DNA of 64,000 bases, taken from contig CANJDH010000005.1 of NCBI GenBank assembly GCA_947473125.1, forward strand, positions 1 through 64,000, written 5' to 3'. The translations under genes and the position numbers were made by a program. The DNA comes from Burkholderiales bacterium. Lineage in GTDB: Bacteria > Pseudomonadota > Gammaproteobacteria > Burkholderiales > JAEUOS01. The notes under the pieces were generated by a model that made no database searches, was not told the origin of the DNA, and saw nothing but the letters and a program-made list of their open reading frames with translations. Each line of letters begins with the position of its first letter. The stretch's first letter is position 1. Positions 54,558 through 62,543 of the stretch are shown in pieces.

Positions 54558-55352
54558 TCAGCTCTTGAAATGTTGCTGCAGAAAGGTCAGCACTGCGGCG
54601 TTGAACGCCTCCGGCTGCTCCATGTTGGCCAGGTGGCCGACGCCGGGCAGGCACACGTATTGCGCACCGGGAATCTTCGCCGCCATTTTTTCCATCACTG
54701 CGGGCGGCGCGTTCTTGTCGTGCTCGCCGGCCAGGCACAAAGTCGGCACGCGAATGTTGGCGAGATTGTCGAGACGATTGAACGACACGATCGCAGCGAG
54801 TGCCACACGGTAGCTAGTTTCCGGTACGCGCGACATCACGGCCACGGCGGCGGCGATCGCGGCAGGCGTTGCGTCGGGTGCGACCATGCCGCGCACCAGC
54901 TCGGGCGCAAGCCCGGCCATGCCACGCCCCGCGTCGAGGGGCGCGAAGCGGCTTTGCAAGAACTGGTTTTGCCATTCGCCGCCGGGCTTGCCGAACGCGG
55001 GCGAGGTGCCGGAGAGAATAAGGCCGTGAATCTTTTGCGGAAACAGCGCATAGGCCTCCTGCGCGATCATGCCGCCCATGCTGTGGCCGAGGATGACGTT
55101 GGTGGCAGCGCCAACCTGATCCATTAGGGATTCAAGCGCGCGCGCCAGGCCTTCGTTGGTGTAGGGGCTGATACCCGGAGAGGCGCCATAGCCGGGCATG
55201 TCCCAGGCAATGCCCCGAAAACCCGCTCCCACCAAGGCTTTCAGGGTGTCGGGCCAGGCCTCCTTGGCGCCGCCGACACCGTGCAGCAGGAACACCGCGG
55301 CGCTGCCGCGGCCTGCGTCGCCCTGAGCCGTATCGAGGCAAGCCGGAATCAA
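54558..55352 (-). CDS. Alpha/beta hydrolase (NicD-like candidate)
   Basis: This 264-residue hydrolase has the oxyanion segment VFLLHGVGGAKEAW, nucleophile elbow LGHSMGGMIAQEAYALFPQK and a late His in VGHLANMEQPEAF. The start is TTG at 55352, which overlaps the stop of the NicX-like gene (TTGA). In nicotinate degradation NicD, an alpha/beta hydrolase, deformylates N-formylmaleamate, the product of NicX; the direct coupling to a NicX-like gene makes that the most plausible role here. Residues 36-47 (TLKALVGAGFRG) are encoded by a copy of the dispersed repeat read in reverse. Confidence 0.82.
   Translation of the reverse strand: MIPACLDTAQGDAGRGSAAVFLLHGVGGAKEAWPDTLKALVGAGFRGIAWDMPGYGASPGISPYTNEGLARALESLMDQVGAATNVILGHSMGGMIAQEAYALFPQKIHGLILSGTSPAFGKPGGEWQNQFLQSRFAPLDAGRGMAGLAPELVRGMVAPDATPAAIAAAVAVMSRVPETSYRVALAAIVSFNRLDNLANIRVPTLCLAGEHDKNAPPAVMEKMAAKIPGAQYVCLPGVGHLANMEQPEAFNAAVLTFLQQHFKS
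55213..55246 (-). repeat. Dispersed TTGGTGGGAG repeat inside the hydrolase gene
   Basis: On the minus strand CCTGAAAGCCTTGGTGGGAG followed by CGGGTTTTCGGGG is one of the best copies, with complementary ends. It is read in the LKxLVGA frame, as in the other in-gene copies. Confidence 0.65.
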
Positions 55353-56395
55353 GCGAGGTCTCCCTCGAGCACACCGCTATCGACGATCAAATCGCCGTCG
55401 AGCATTACGGTGCAGTTGCGCAGCGGCAGGTCGAAATGCCCCAGCGTATGGCGCCCGGCCACTTCGTTGGCGCCGGTCGAATACAAAAAGTTGCCGGCGA
55501 AGGCGCGCAGTTCGGTACCGTTGCAGTCGTTCTTGTCGTAGAACAGCATCGAATCCCAGCGTGCTTGCGGGTTCATGCCCCAGCCGACGTGCGACACTGC
55601 GTAGGCTTCCTGGTCGCCCCAGGCCGCGAAGTAGCCGCGCATCAGGTCGGCGTCGAGCGATGCGCCGGCGATGTTGGTGACGTAATCGTTTTCGATCGTC
55701 AGCACCACCGGCTTGTCGAGGTAGCGCTTGAAGGTGAGGTTGACGTCGCCTTCGTTGAGCACCAGCGTGCCGTTGACGCTGGCTTCGGCCGGAAACGCCA
55801 GGCACAGGCCGCCCGGCCAGTGCGCGATGGTGCCGGGCTTGGCGGTGTAACCCCAGACGCCGCCGACGCGCGCGTTCTCAAGGTTGATCTTGAGGTCGGT
55901 GCCGACCAGCGAGGTCACATGCATCAGCTTGGCAGCGCGCAGACGCTTCATGCCGGCCTTGACCTTGGGTTCGAGCGCCGCGTCAGGCATGCAGCGCTCG
56001 AGGATTTCCGGATGCTCGTTCGACACCATCAGGACGCGCGCGCCATCTTTCAGGATCTCGGGCAGCTCGGGCGCATGCAGCAGGCCTTCGACCGTCAGGT
56101 CGGCGACAAAGGTCGATGCAGCAAGCGCGCCGACCACCGGGGCCAACCGCTGGATCGCGTCCGACGCACCGGTGGAGCGCACCGGCACCGGCGCAGCGAG
56201 CTTCGGGCTAGGCAGAACGATGTGAAACGGCCGCGCGCCGAGCCGTGCCAGCGCCAGTTCTGCCAACTGCACGTTGACCGGCCGCGATTGCGTTTCCGAC
56301 AGGATCGCGGCGGTGTCTCCGGCCTTGACCCCGCACAGGCCGAACACCTGGGCGAAACAGTCGATCCATTTTGCCTCGATGCGTTGTTGCAGCAT
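55349..56395 (-). CDS. NicX-like 2,5-dihydroxypyridine 5,6-dioxygenase family protein
   Basis: This 348-residue protein matches the M29-like fold of NicX (350 residues), which opens the ring of 2,5-dihydroxypyridine with an Fe(II) centre. Candidate metal ligands are His in AVSHVGWGMNPQARWDSM and the His/Asp of RHTLGHFDLPLRNCTVMLDG. It contains ILSETQSRPVNVQLAELALA and GVWGYTAKPGTIAHWPGG. The ATG at 56395 fits the family length. The stop is coupled to the NicD-like gene, and a MarR gene is divergent, as in the nic cluster. Substrate specificity is unproven; a related hydroxypyridine or other N-heterocycle is possible. Confidence 0.86.
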   Translation of the reverse strand: MLQQRIEAKWIDCFAQVFGLCGVKAGDTAAILSETQSRPVNVQLAELALARLGARPFHIVLPSPKLAAPVPVRSTGASDAIQRLAPVVGALAASTFVADLTVEGLLHAPELPEILKDGARVLMVSNEHPEILERCMPDAALEPKVKAGMKRLRAAKLMHVTSLVGTDLKINLENARVGGVWGYTAKPGTIAHWPGGLCLAFPAEASVNGTLVLNEGDVNLTFKRYLDKPVVLTIENDYVTNIAGASLDADLMRGYFAAWGDQEAYAVSHVGWGMNPQARWDSMLFYDKNDCNGTELRAFAGNFLYSTGANEVAGRHTLGHFDLPLRNCTVMLDGDLIVDSGVLEGDLA

Positions 56396-56463
56396 GGCGT
56401 ACTCCTTGTCGTGAAGAAAGCAGGGGCGGGCATTGCCAACCACCCGACATTGAGCGATGATAT

Positions 56464-56475
56464 ATGAAAATTCAT
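56464..56475. promoter_or_regulatory. Palindromic operator candidate between nicX-like and marR genes
   Basis: ATGAAAATTCAT is a perfect 12-base palindrome (arms ATGAA, spacer AA) in the 94-base divergent region, 15 bases before the MarR ATG. It is of the size bound by MarR dimers when combined with its AT-rich flanks (GATATATG, GCAATTG). Confidence 0.55.
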
Positions 56476-56489
56476 GCAATTGGAGCATC

Positions 56490-56942
56490 ATGGCGGCGCC
56501 AGCGAAACGTTTCATCGACGATTACCTGTCGTATCTGCTGGCACGCGCCAGCCACGCGGTCTACAAGGAATTCGACCAGCAGGTGCGCTCGGCCGGCCTG
56601 GCATCGCTCGAATGGCGCGTCCTGGCCACCCTGTCGGATGGTGACGGCTCGACCGGCGGCATGACCATCGGCGAACTGGCGCAGGAAGTGCTCGCCAAGC
56701 AGCCCACGCTGACCAAACTGATCCAGCGCATGGCCGACGCCGGCTGGGTCAGCATTGGTGCAGACCCAGCCGACGCGCGCCGCACCCTGGTGCGCGCCAA
56801 TGCCCGGGGCAAGCGCGTCGTGGCGCGGCTGATCGACGCCGCGCGCGCCCATGAAACCGCGCTGCTTGCAGGGCTCTCGGCGCGCGAAGTGACGCGCCTC
56901 AAGGCGGTGCTGCGCGGCCTGGTGCGGCGTCCCGCCGCGTGA
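56490..56942 (+). CDS. MarR-family transcriptional regulator (NicR-like position)
   Basis: This 150-residue winged-helix repressor has SHAVYKEFDQQVRSAGLASL, EWRVLATLSDGDGSTGGMTI, the recognition region LAKQPTLTKLIQRMADAGWV and DARRTLVRANARGKRVVARL. It is divergent from the nicX-like gene with a palindrome between, as NicR is from the nic genes. It probably represses the nicX-nicD-like operon until an aromatic or pyridine acid binds. The ATG at 56490 follows TGGAG with 4 bases of spacing. Confidence 0.9.
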   Translation: MAAPAKRFIDDYLSYLLARASHAVYKEFDQQVRSAGLASLEWRVLATLSDGDGSTGGMTIGELAQEVLAKQPTLTKLIQRMADAGWVSIGADPADARRTLVRANARGKRVVARLIDAARAHETALLAGLSAREVTRLKAVLRGLVRRPAA

Positions 56943-57027
56943 GGGCTCCCCTCATTGATGGCGCCGGCCAGGACCACCCAATCATTACTACAATGACGCT
57001 CCCATCATTGGCGTATTGCCGCTCACC

Positions 57028-58581
57028 ATGCATCAACAACCCGAGGATCTGGCCGGCTGGCTGGATCAACTGAAGCAGCAAGCAATCGAGGCGGCGATCC
57101 CGGAGATCGATGCGACGCTTGAGCAATTCGCCGACGCAGGGCTGTCGGGCCTGCAATTGTTTCCGCTGCTCGAACGCATCCGCCTCGCCCTCCCCGCCCA
57201 GATTGCGCGCGCCGCCAAGGCCTGGTACGCCGATCGCCCGCTGCCGCTGGCGCCGGCGGAGCGCGCCATGCTGGCGGCGGTGCAGCATGTATTCGGCAAG
57301 CTTTCGGATATGTACTGGTTGTGCTGCCAGCAGTTTGAACGCGAACCCGAGTCGGAGGTGCGCAACCAGAACTTGGCCGCATCACTACAACGCTGCGTGC
57401 ACGCCCTGGTGAGCCGGATGATTGAAGACTATCGGGCGCGCCAGGTGATCGAACCGGGCATCTGGCTGGCCCTGCACCGCATGCTCGACAAGTCGCACGC
57501 CCTTAATTTGGGCCGATTGTCGATCCCGGACGAACTCAACCCGACCGGCGCTTCGTCGCTCGATTCCACCTACGGGCGAGCCGTACTGCTCGCCTCAGCC
57601 CAGGCCGGCGCCATGACGCCGCGCAACCTGGACGGCACGCTGGCACTGACCGGCATCCTTGAACCCTACATCGATTGCTCGTGGCAGGCCGGCGACACCC
57701 AGGCCGAAAACCGCGTGCAATCCACCGGGCGGCTGCGCGTGCTCCGGGCTGCCGGCGCGACCCACCTGCTCAACAACACGCGCCTGTCCGGCGCCCTTGG
57801 CGCCTGTGCGCAGAAGCTGGCGGCGGGAGAAGAAGTGGCATCCCTGGATGTGCTGCCGATTGCGCGCAGTGAGCTGTCCGGGCTCCTGGCGCGGCTGCAT
57901 CGGGTCTGGTGCGGTACCGGCGAGATTCGCGGCACGCCGCGTGAACGAACCGACGAGCACGCCGAGGTGGCCTCCGGCTTCTATGCGATCTACCGCCTTG
58001 CCAACGAGGGGGTGTTCACGATTCCCCGCGAGTTTCATGTCTACGCCAACAGTGGCCGGCCCGGTGAAGGAGGCGCCGCGGTGCCCTCCGAACTGGCCGA
58101 CAGTGGTGACTCGGCGCCCTGGCACATCCTCGACCGCAGCGGCGAGGGCTTGCGCGCGGCGCGCAGTGCCGACGGCGGGCGGCTGACCCGCGCCTGCCTG
58201 ATGGGCTTTCGCATCGACGTCGCCGGCAAGGTGGTGGATTTTTCCCTCGGCGAGGTGCGCTGGGTGCAGGAGGACCCGAACCCGATATCCCCGGGCATCG
58301 CCGCCGGCATCAAGCTGCTGCCGGGCAAGGTGTGGCCAGCCGTCATGCGCGGCCAGGGCGGGCGTGACGGCACCATGTATCAGGAGGTCGCACCGGTATT
58401 CATGCTTGAGCAGACCGCGTCGCCAAAACTGATCGTCCCCAGCGGTTGGTGGCAGGTGGATCGGGTGGTCGATATCTGGCGCAACGGCGTGTTGTCGCGC
58501 CTGCGCATGGGCGAGGTGGTGCTGCGCGGCTCGGATTTCGAAACCGGGCGCTTCCAGGTCGAGAAGGCGGCAACGCGCTAG
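57028..58581 (+). CDS. Large uncharacterised protein with PilZ-like C-terminal region
   Basis: No function is recognised. This 517-residue protein has an N-terminal helical half (MHQQPEDLAGWLDQLKQQAI, PAERAMLAAVQHVFGKLSDM) and, from about residue 370, beta-rich sequence (RACLMGFRIDVAGKVVDFSL, GEVRWVQEDPNPISPGIAAG, RLRMGEVVLRGSDFETGRFQ). The end resembles PilZ-like barrels of betaproteobacterial proteins, but the c-di-GMP-binding RxxxR motif is not evident. It has no signal peptide. The ATG at 57028 is preferred over a TTG four codons upstream. It is convergent with the hydroxylase gene (9 bases between stops). Confidence 0.78.
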   Translation: MHQQPEDLAGWLDQLKQQAIEAAIPEIDATLEQFADAGLSGLQLFPLLERIRLALPAQIARAAKAWYADRPLPLAPAERAMLAAVQHVFGKLSDMYWLCCQQFEREPESEVRNQNLAASLQRCVHALVSRMIEDYRARQVIEPGIWLALHRMLDKSHALNLGRLSIPDELNPTGASSLDSTYGRAVLLASAQAGAMTPRNLDGTLALTGILEPYIDCSWQAGDTQAENRVQSTGRLRVLRAAGATHLLNNTRLSGALGACAQKLAAGEEVASLDVLPIARSELSGLLARLHRVWCGTGEIRGTPRERTDEHAEVASGFYAIYRLANEGVFTIPREFHVYANSGRPGEGGAAVPSELADSGDSAPWHILDRSGEGLRAARSADGGRLTRACLMGFRIDVAGKVVDFSLGEVRWVQEDPNPISPGIAAGIKLLPGKVWPAVMRGQGGRDGTMYQEVAPVFMLEQTASPKLIVPSGWWQVDRVVDIWRNGVLSRLRMGEVVLRGSDFETGRFQVEKAATR

Positions 58582-58590
58582 CCCGGCAGT

Positions 58591-60954
58591 TCAGCGCGCC
58601 GCCGCGGCCAAGGCGGCCTGTTTGCGCGCCGCCTTCAATTGCACTTCTTTTTGTGCCGCGGTTTCCTTGGCGCGCGCTGCCAGCGAGTGCGCCTGCTGCG
58701 CTCCAGAGAGATACTGCTTTGGCCAGCCGACGTCGCGGTAGTCGTATTCGGCCGCCGCGTGCAGCGTGAAGTAGGGATCCGCCAAATGCGGACGCGCCAG
58801 CGCCACCAGGTCGGCCCGGCCTGACGCGAGCAAGGTATTGACCTGGTCTGCAGTGGTAATGGCGCCAACCGCCATGGTGGCGATGCCGGCGTCGTAGCGC
58901 ACCTGCTCCGAGAATTGCGCCTGGAACATGCGCCCGTAGACCGGCTTGGCGGCCGGGTCGGTCTGGCCGGTCGAGACGTCGATCAGGTCGGCGCCATGCG
59001 CCTTGAACATCCTCGCCACTTCTACGGTGTCCTTGCCGGTCATGCCGCCGGGCATCCAGTCGGTGGCCGACAGGCGCACGCTCATCGGTTTATCCTGCGG
59101 CCACACGGCGCGCACGGCGTCCCACACTTCGAGCGGCCAGCGCAGGCGGTTCGCCAGAGCGCCGCCGTATTCGTCAGTGCGCTTGTTGGTGACGGGCGAG
59201 ATGAAGCTCGCCAGCAAATAGCCGTGCGCCATGTGCAGTTCGAGCATGTCGAAGCCGCAGCCGACGGCGCGTTTCGCGCTCGCAACGAATTGATCGCGGA
59301 TCTTGTCCATGTCGGCGCGCGTCATTTCGCGCGGCACCTGGTTGCCGCCGGCGTAGGGCAATGGCGACGGCGCAACCAGCGGCCAATTGGCTTTTTCGTC
59401 GCGCAAGGGCCGGTCCATCTCGTGCCAACCGAGCTGGGTCGAACCCTTGCGCCCGGCGTGGCCGAGCTGCAGGCAGACCTTGGCGTCGCTGTTGGCGTGC
59501 ATGAAGTCGACGACGCGCTTCCAGCCGGCGGCGTGCGCGTCGCTATACAGGCCGGTACAGCCCGGGGTGATGCGTGCGTCGGCGCTCGGGCAAGTCATTT
59601 CGGTGAACACCAGGCCGGCGCCGCCGATGGCACGCGCGCCGTAGTGCACCAGGTGCCAGTCGCCGGGCAGGCCGTCCTGGGCCATGTACTGCGCCATCGG
59701 CGACACCACCACGCGGTTGCGCAGCGCCATGCCGCGCAGATGGAACGGCGCGAACATCGGCACGGCCTTGAAGTCCTTGGGCAAATTCGCTCCCTCGGTC
59801 TTCGCGACTTCGCCGTTCCACCAACCTTCGAGTTCAGCGACAGTGCCGGCATCGCGCATGCGCATGTTCTCGAAGGTAATCGCCTTCGAACGGCTCATCA
59901 GGCTGAAGTTGAACTGCACCGGGTCCATGTTCCAGAAACGGCGCACGTTTTCAAACCACACCAGCGAGACGTTGGCCGCGTGCTGGATCCGGTCCGCCTC
60001 TTCGTGGCGCGTGACATCGTAGTCGCGCAGCGCGGCGAGCTGGTCCTTGGGGTGACGCAGGATCGAAGCGTGCAGGCCGATCGCATCTTCGAGCGCCAGC
60101 TTGGTGCCCGAGCCGATCGACCAGTGCGCGGTGTGCGCCGCGTCGCCGAGCAGGACCACGTTGTCGTGGCTCCATTTCTCGCAACGGATCGCCGGGAAAT
60201 TGCGCCAGTGCGAGCGGTTGGTCAGCACCTTGTTGCCCTGGAGGATGTCGCCGAACAGCTCCTCGCAGTAACGCGCGGTGCGCTCTTCGTCCTGGATCGT
60301 CAGGCCAGATTTGGCAAACGCCTCATCGGTGGTTTCGAGCACGAAGGTGCATTGCGGCGCGTCGCCGGGCCGGGTGAACATGTAGGCGTGCAGGTTCCAG
60401 ATGCCGTGCTCGTTTTCCCGGAACGCATAGGTGAACCCGGGCAATTCCATGTCGGCGCCGAGCCAGCAAAATTTGTTGGTGCGCAGGTCGACACTGGGGT
60501 TGAAGTGCTGCTTCCAGCGCTCGCGCACCGCGCTGTTGATGCCGTCGGCCGCGATGACCAGGTCGGCGTTGCGCGCCACCTCGTCGATAGTCTGTGCTTC
60601 GGTCTGGTAGTCGATCGCAATGCCGAGCTGCCCGGCGCGAATCTGCAGGATGCTCAACAGGTTGTGGCGGCGCAGCCCGGAGAAACCGTGGCCGCCGGAC
60701 TTCATCACGTGGCCCTTGTAATGGACGTAGATGTCGTCCCAGTAGGCGAAACTCCTCGCGATGTTGCGGTACGAAGGCTCGTCGGCACGGCGCAGTGTGT
60801 CGAGGGTTTCGTCGGAAAGCACGATGCCGAAGCCGAAGGTGTCGGTGGGCGCGTTGCGCTCGGACACGTGGATGTCGGCGTTCGGAAAACTTTTCTTGAT
60901 CAGGATCGCCGAATAAAGACCAGCCGGACCGCCGCCGAGGACTTCGACTTTCAT
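58591..60954 (-). CDS. Two-domain flavin enzyme: salicylyl/2-aminobenzoyl-CoA hydroxylase-reductase
   Basis: This 787-residue protein fuses an FAD monooxygenase (residues about 1-370: MKVEVLGGGPAGLYSAILIK, VVLLGDAAHTAHWSIGSGTK) with an old-yellow-enzyme-type NADH:flavin oxidoreductase (about 400 to the end: RVVVSPMAQYMAQDGLPGDW, ELHMAHGYLLASFISPVTNK). This architecture belongs to 2-aminobenzoyl-CoA monooxygenase/reductase and salicylyl-CoA 5-hydroxylase. It dearomatises or hydroxylates a CoA-activated aromatic acid. The start at 60954 opens the FAD motif. It is divergent from a RidA-like gene with a perfect palindrome between. Which CoA ester is used cannot be read from sequence. Confidence 0.92.
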   Translation of the reverse strand: MKVEVLGGGPAGLYSAILIKKSFPNADIHVSERNAPTDTFGFGIVLSDETLDTLRRADEPSYRNIARSFAYWDDIYVHYKGHVMKSGGHGFSGLRRHNLLSILQIRAGQLGIAIDYQTEAQTIDEVARNADLVIAADGINSAVRERWKQHFNPSVDLRTNKFCWLGADMELPGFTYAFRENEHGIWNLHAYMFTRPGDAPQCTFVLETTDEAFAKSGLTIQDEERTARYCEELFGDILQGNKVLTNRSHWRNFPAIRCEKWSHDNVVLLGDAAHTAHWSIGSGTKLALEDAIGLHASILRHPKDQLAALRDYDVTRHEEADRIQHAANVSLVWFENVRRFWNMDPVQFNFSLMSRSKAITFENMRMRDAGTVAELEGWWNGEVAKTEGANLPKDFKAVPMFAPFHLRGMALRNRVVVSPMAQYMAQDGLPGDWHLVHYGARAIGGAGLVFTEMTCPSADARITPGCTGLYSDAHAAGWKRVVDFMHANSDAKVCLQLGHAGRKGSTQLGWHEMDRPLRDEKANWPLVAPSPLPYAGGNQVPREMTRADMDKIRDQFVASAKRAVGCGFDMLELHMAHGYLLASFISPVTNKRTDEYGGALANRLRWPLEVWDAVRAVWPQDKPMSVRLSATDWMPGGMTGKDTVEVARMFKAHGADLIDVSTGQTDPAAKPVYGRMFQAQFSEQVRYDAGIATMAVGAITTADQVNTLLASGRADLVALARPHLADPYFTLHAAAEYDYRDVGWPKQYLSGAQQAHSLAARAKETAAQKEVQLKAARKQAALAAAAR

Positions 60955-61004
60955 TGGACACCCCAAATGACATTCGCTATAATTACTTTAAGTCTAAAGT
61001 AATT
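60954..61004 (+). promoter_or_regulatory. Divergent promoter with a perfect MarR-type palindrome
   Basis: AATTACTTTA (60981-60990) and TAAAGTAATT (60995-61004) are 10-bp inverted arms around AGTC. A perfect TATAAT (60978-60983) overlaps the left arm, with TTGGAC (60954-60959) 18 bases upstream as -35, for the plus-strand RidA gene. A protein bound to the palindrome would block this promoter and probably also that of the hydroxylase gene. Confidence 0.72.
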
Positions 61005-61035
61005 TCGCGTGACAAGCAAACGGCAGGAGCGTCCC

Positions 61036-61452
61036 ATGCAAATCCTTCAACCGCCGGACTGGGTCAAACCCCGCGGCTATGCAAACGGCATCGCCGCACG
61101 CGGCACCCTGGTGTTCGTGGCCGGCCACGTCGGCTGGGATGCCACCAAACCGGACGCCAGCGGCCGTCCCACCTGGCCGGCGCTTGATTTTGCCGGGCAG
61201 ACGCGCCAGACCCTGCTCAACATCGTGGCAGTGCTCAAGGAAGCCGGCGCCAAGCCGGAACACATCGTGCGCCTCACCTGGTACGTGCGCGACCGCGACG
61301 AATACGTGGCCGCGTGGCCGGCGATCGGGCCGATTTACAAGGAGATCATCGGCCGGCATTTCCCGGCGATGGCGGCGCTCGGCGTCACTGCACTGGTTGA
61401 ACCCGAGGCGCGCCTCGAAATCGAAGCGACAGCGGTAGTGCCTGATCCATAA
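61036..61452 (+). CDS. RidA/YjgF-family protein (second of two)
   Basis: This 138-residue protein has GYANGIAARGTLVFVAGHVG, TRQTLLNIVAVLKEAGAKPE, HIVRLTWYVRDRDEYVAAWP and AALGVTALVEPEARLEIEAT, the typical trimer-core pattern with Glu near the C-terminus. RidA-like proteins next to aminobenzoyl- or aminoaromatic-CoA enzymes may hydrolyse the imine produced after ring dearomatisation, which fits the adjacent hydroxylase (inference). The ATG at 61036 follows AGGAG. It is followed by the Bug gene after 4 bases. Confidence 0.9.
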   Translation: MQILQPPDWVKPRGYANGIAARGTLVFVAGHVGWDATKPDASGRPTWPALDFAGQTRQTLLNIVAVLKEAGAKPEHIVRLTWYVRDRDEYVAAWPAIGPIYKEIIGRHFPAMAALGVTALVEPEARLEIEATAVVPDP

Positions 61453-61456
61453 GGCC

Positions 61457-62446
61457 ATGATGAAAGCGCCCGTCCGCCTCCTCGCCATCGCCGCGCTCTG
61501 CCTCGGGGCGGGCATCGTGCTGTGCAACCCCGCCGCAGCGCAGCCTTACCCGAACAAGCCGATCCGCATCGTCGTGCCCTACCCGGCCGGCGGCGGCATC
61601 GACATCCTGTCGCGCGTGATCGGCCAGCGCCTGTCGCAGCGTTTCAACCAGTCGGTGGTGGTGGAAAACAAGCCGGGCGCCGGCACCATCGTCGCGGCCG
61701 AAGCGGTGGCACGCGCCGCCGCCGACGGCTACACCCTGCTGATCACGACCGACGCGACCATGAGCGTCAACCCGTACCTGTACGCGAAGCTGCCCTACGA
61801 TCCGGTAAAGGATTTCGCGCCGGTCACGCAACTGGTGTTCCTCAACCAGTTGCTGGTGGCCAATGCGGCGCTGCCTGCGGGCAACCTGAAAGAGCTGGTG
61901 GCCTACGCCAAGGCCAACCCGGGCAAGCTCAACTACGCCTCCTACGGCATCGGCAGCCAGCCGCACCTGGCGATGGAAATTTTCAAGAATCAGGCGGGCG
62001 TCGACATCGTGCACGTGCCCTACAAGGGGATCCCGCAGGCGGTACCGGCGGCGATCGCCGGTGAAGTGCAACTGACGTTCTCGGGCGCCGCCTCGACGCA
62101 GGCCCACATCAAGGCGGGACGCCTCAAAGCCCTGGCGATCGGCGGTAGCGCACGGCTGGCGTTGCTGCCGGAGGTGCCCACCTTCGCCGAATCGGGATTT
62201 CCCGACGTACCGGCCAATGCCTGGTTCGGTTTGTTCGCGCCCGCGGGCACCCCGCGCGAGGTGATCACGCTATTGCATGCCGAAGTGACGCGCCTGTTCA
62301 AGGATCCGGAGTTTGTACAAAAGGAAGTCGCCGCCAAGGGCTACGAGCTGGTCGCCGGCACGCCGGAGGCGTTTGTCGCGTTCCTTGTGGGCGATGCAAA
62401 GCGCAACGCCCAGGCGGTGCGCATTTCCGGGGCACGCGCCGAATAG
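61457..62446 (+). CDS. Bug-family (tripartite tricarboxylate type) substrate-binding protein
   Basis: This 329-residue periplasmic protein has a signal peptide (LLAIAALCLGAGIVLCNPAAA) and Bug motifs YPNKPIRIVVPYPAGGGIDI, VVVENKPGAGTIVAAEAVAR and VDIVHVPYKGIPQAVPAAIA. No TctAB permease is near. The start may be 61457 or 61460 (ATGATG). It lies between the RidA-like and gcdH genes in a plus-strand set driven by the palindrome-bearing promoter; its ligand is probably the aromatic acid or a breakdown product. Confidence 0.92.
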   Translation: MMKAPVRLLAIAALCLGAGIVLCNPAAAQPYPNKPIRIVVPYPAGGGIDILSRVIGQRLSQRFNQSVVVENKPGAGTIVAAEAVARAAADGYTLLITTDATMSVNPYLYAKLPYDPVKDFAPVTQLVFLNQLLVANAALPAGNLKELVAYAKANPGKLNYASYGIGSQPHLAMEIFKNQAGVDIVHVPYKGIPQAVPAAIAGEVQLTFSGAASTQAHIKAGRLKALAIGGSARLALLPEVPTFAESGFPDVPANAWFGLFAPAGTPREVITLLHAEVTRLFKDPEFVQKEVAAKGYELVAGTPEAFVAFLVGDAKRNAQAVRISGARAE

Positions 62447-62499
62447 GCCAGGCTCGCCCGCCCCCAGGCGACCAGGGCTGGTTCGCCGCAGGCCCCGAA

Positions 62500-62505
62500 T
62501 ATAAT
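62500..62505 (+). promoter_or_regulatory. -10 element candidate for gcdH
   Basis: TATAAT lies 39 bases before the gcdH ATG in a 97-base gap after the Bug gene. No good -35 is seen at the usual distance, so the site is uncertain. Confidence 0.4.
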
Positions 62506-62543
62506 CTTTCCCTCCCTCGCCATTCCCCTTTCACGAGCCAACC

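Noticed and set aside
58915-61002. Plus-strand frame of 695 codons opposite the hydroxylase gene
   Set aside because: The frame mirrors the minus-strand flavin enzyme and consists of His/Val/Arg-rich sequence without motifs.
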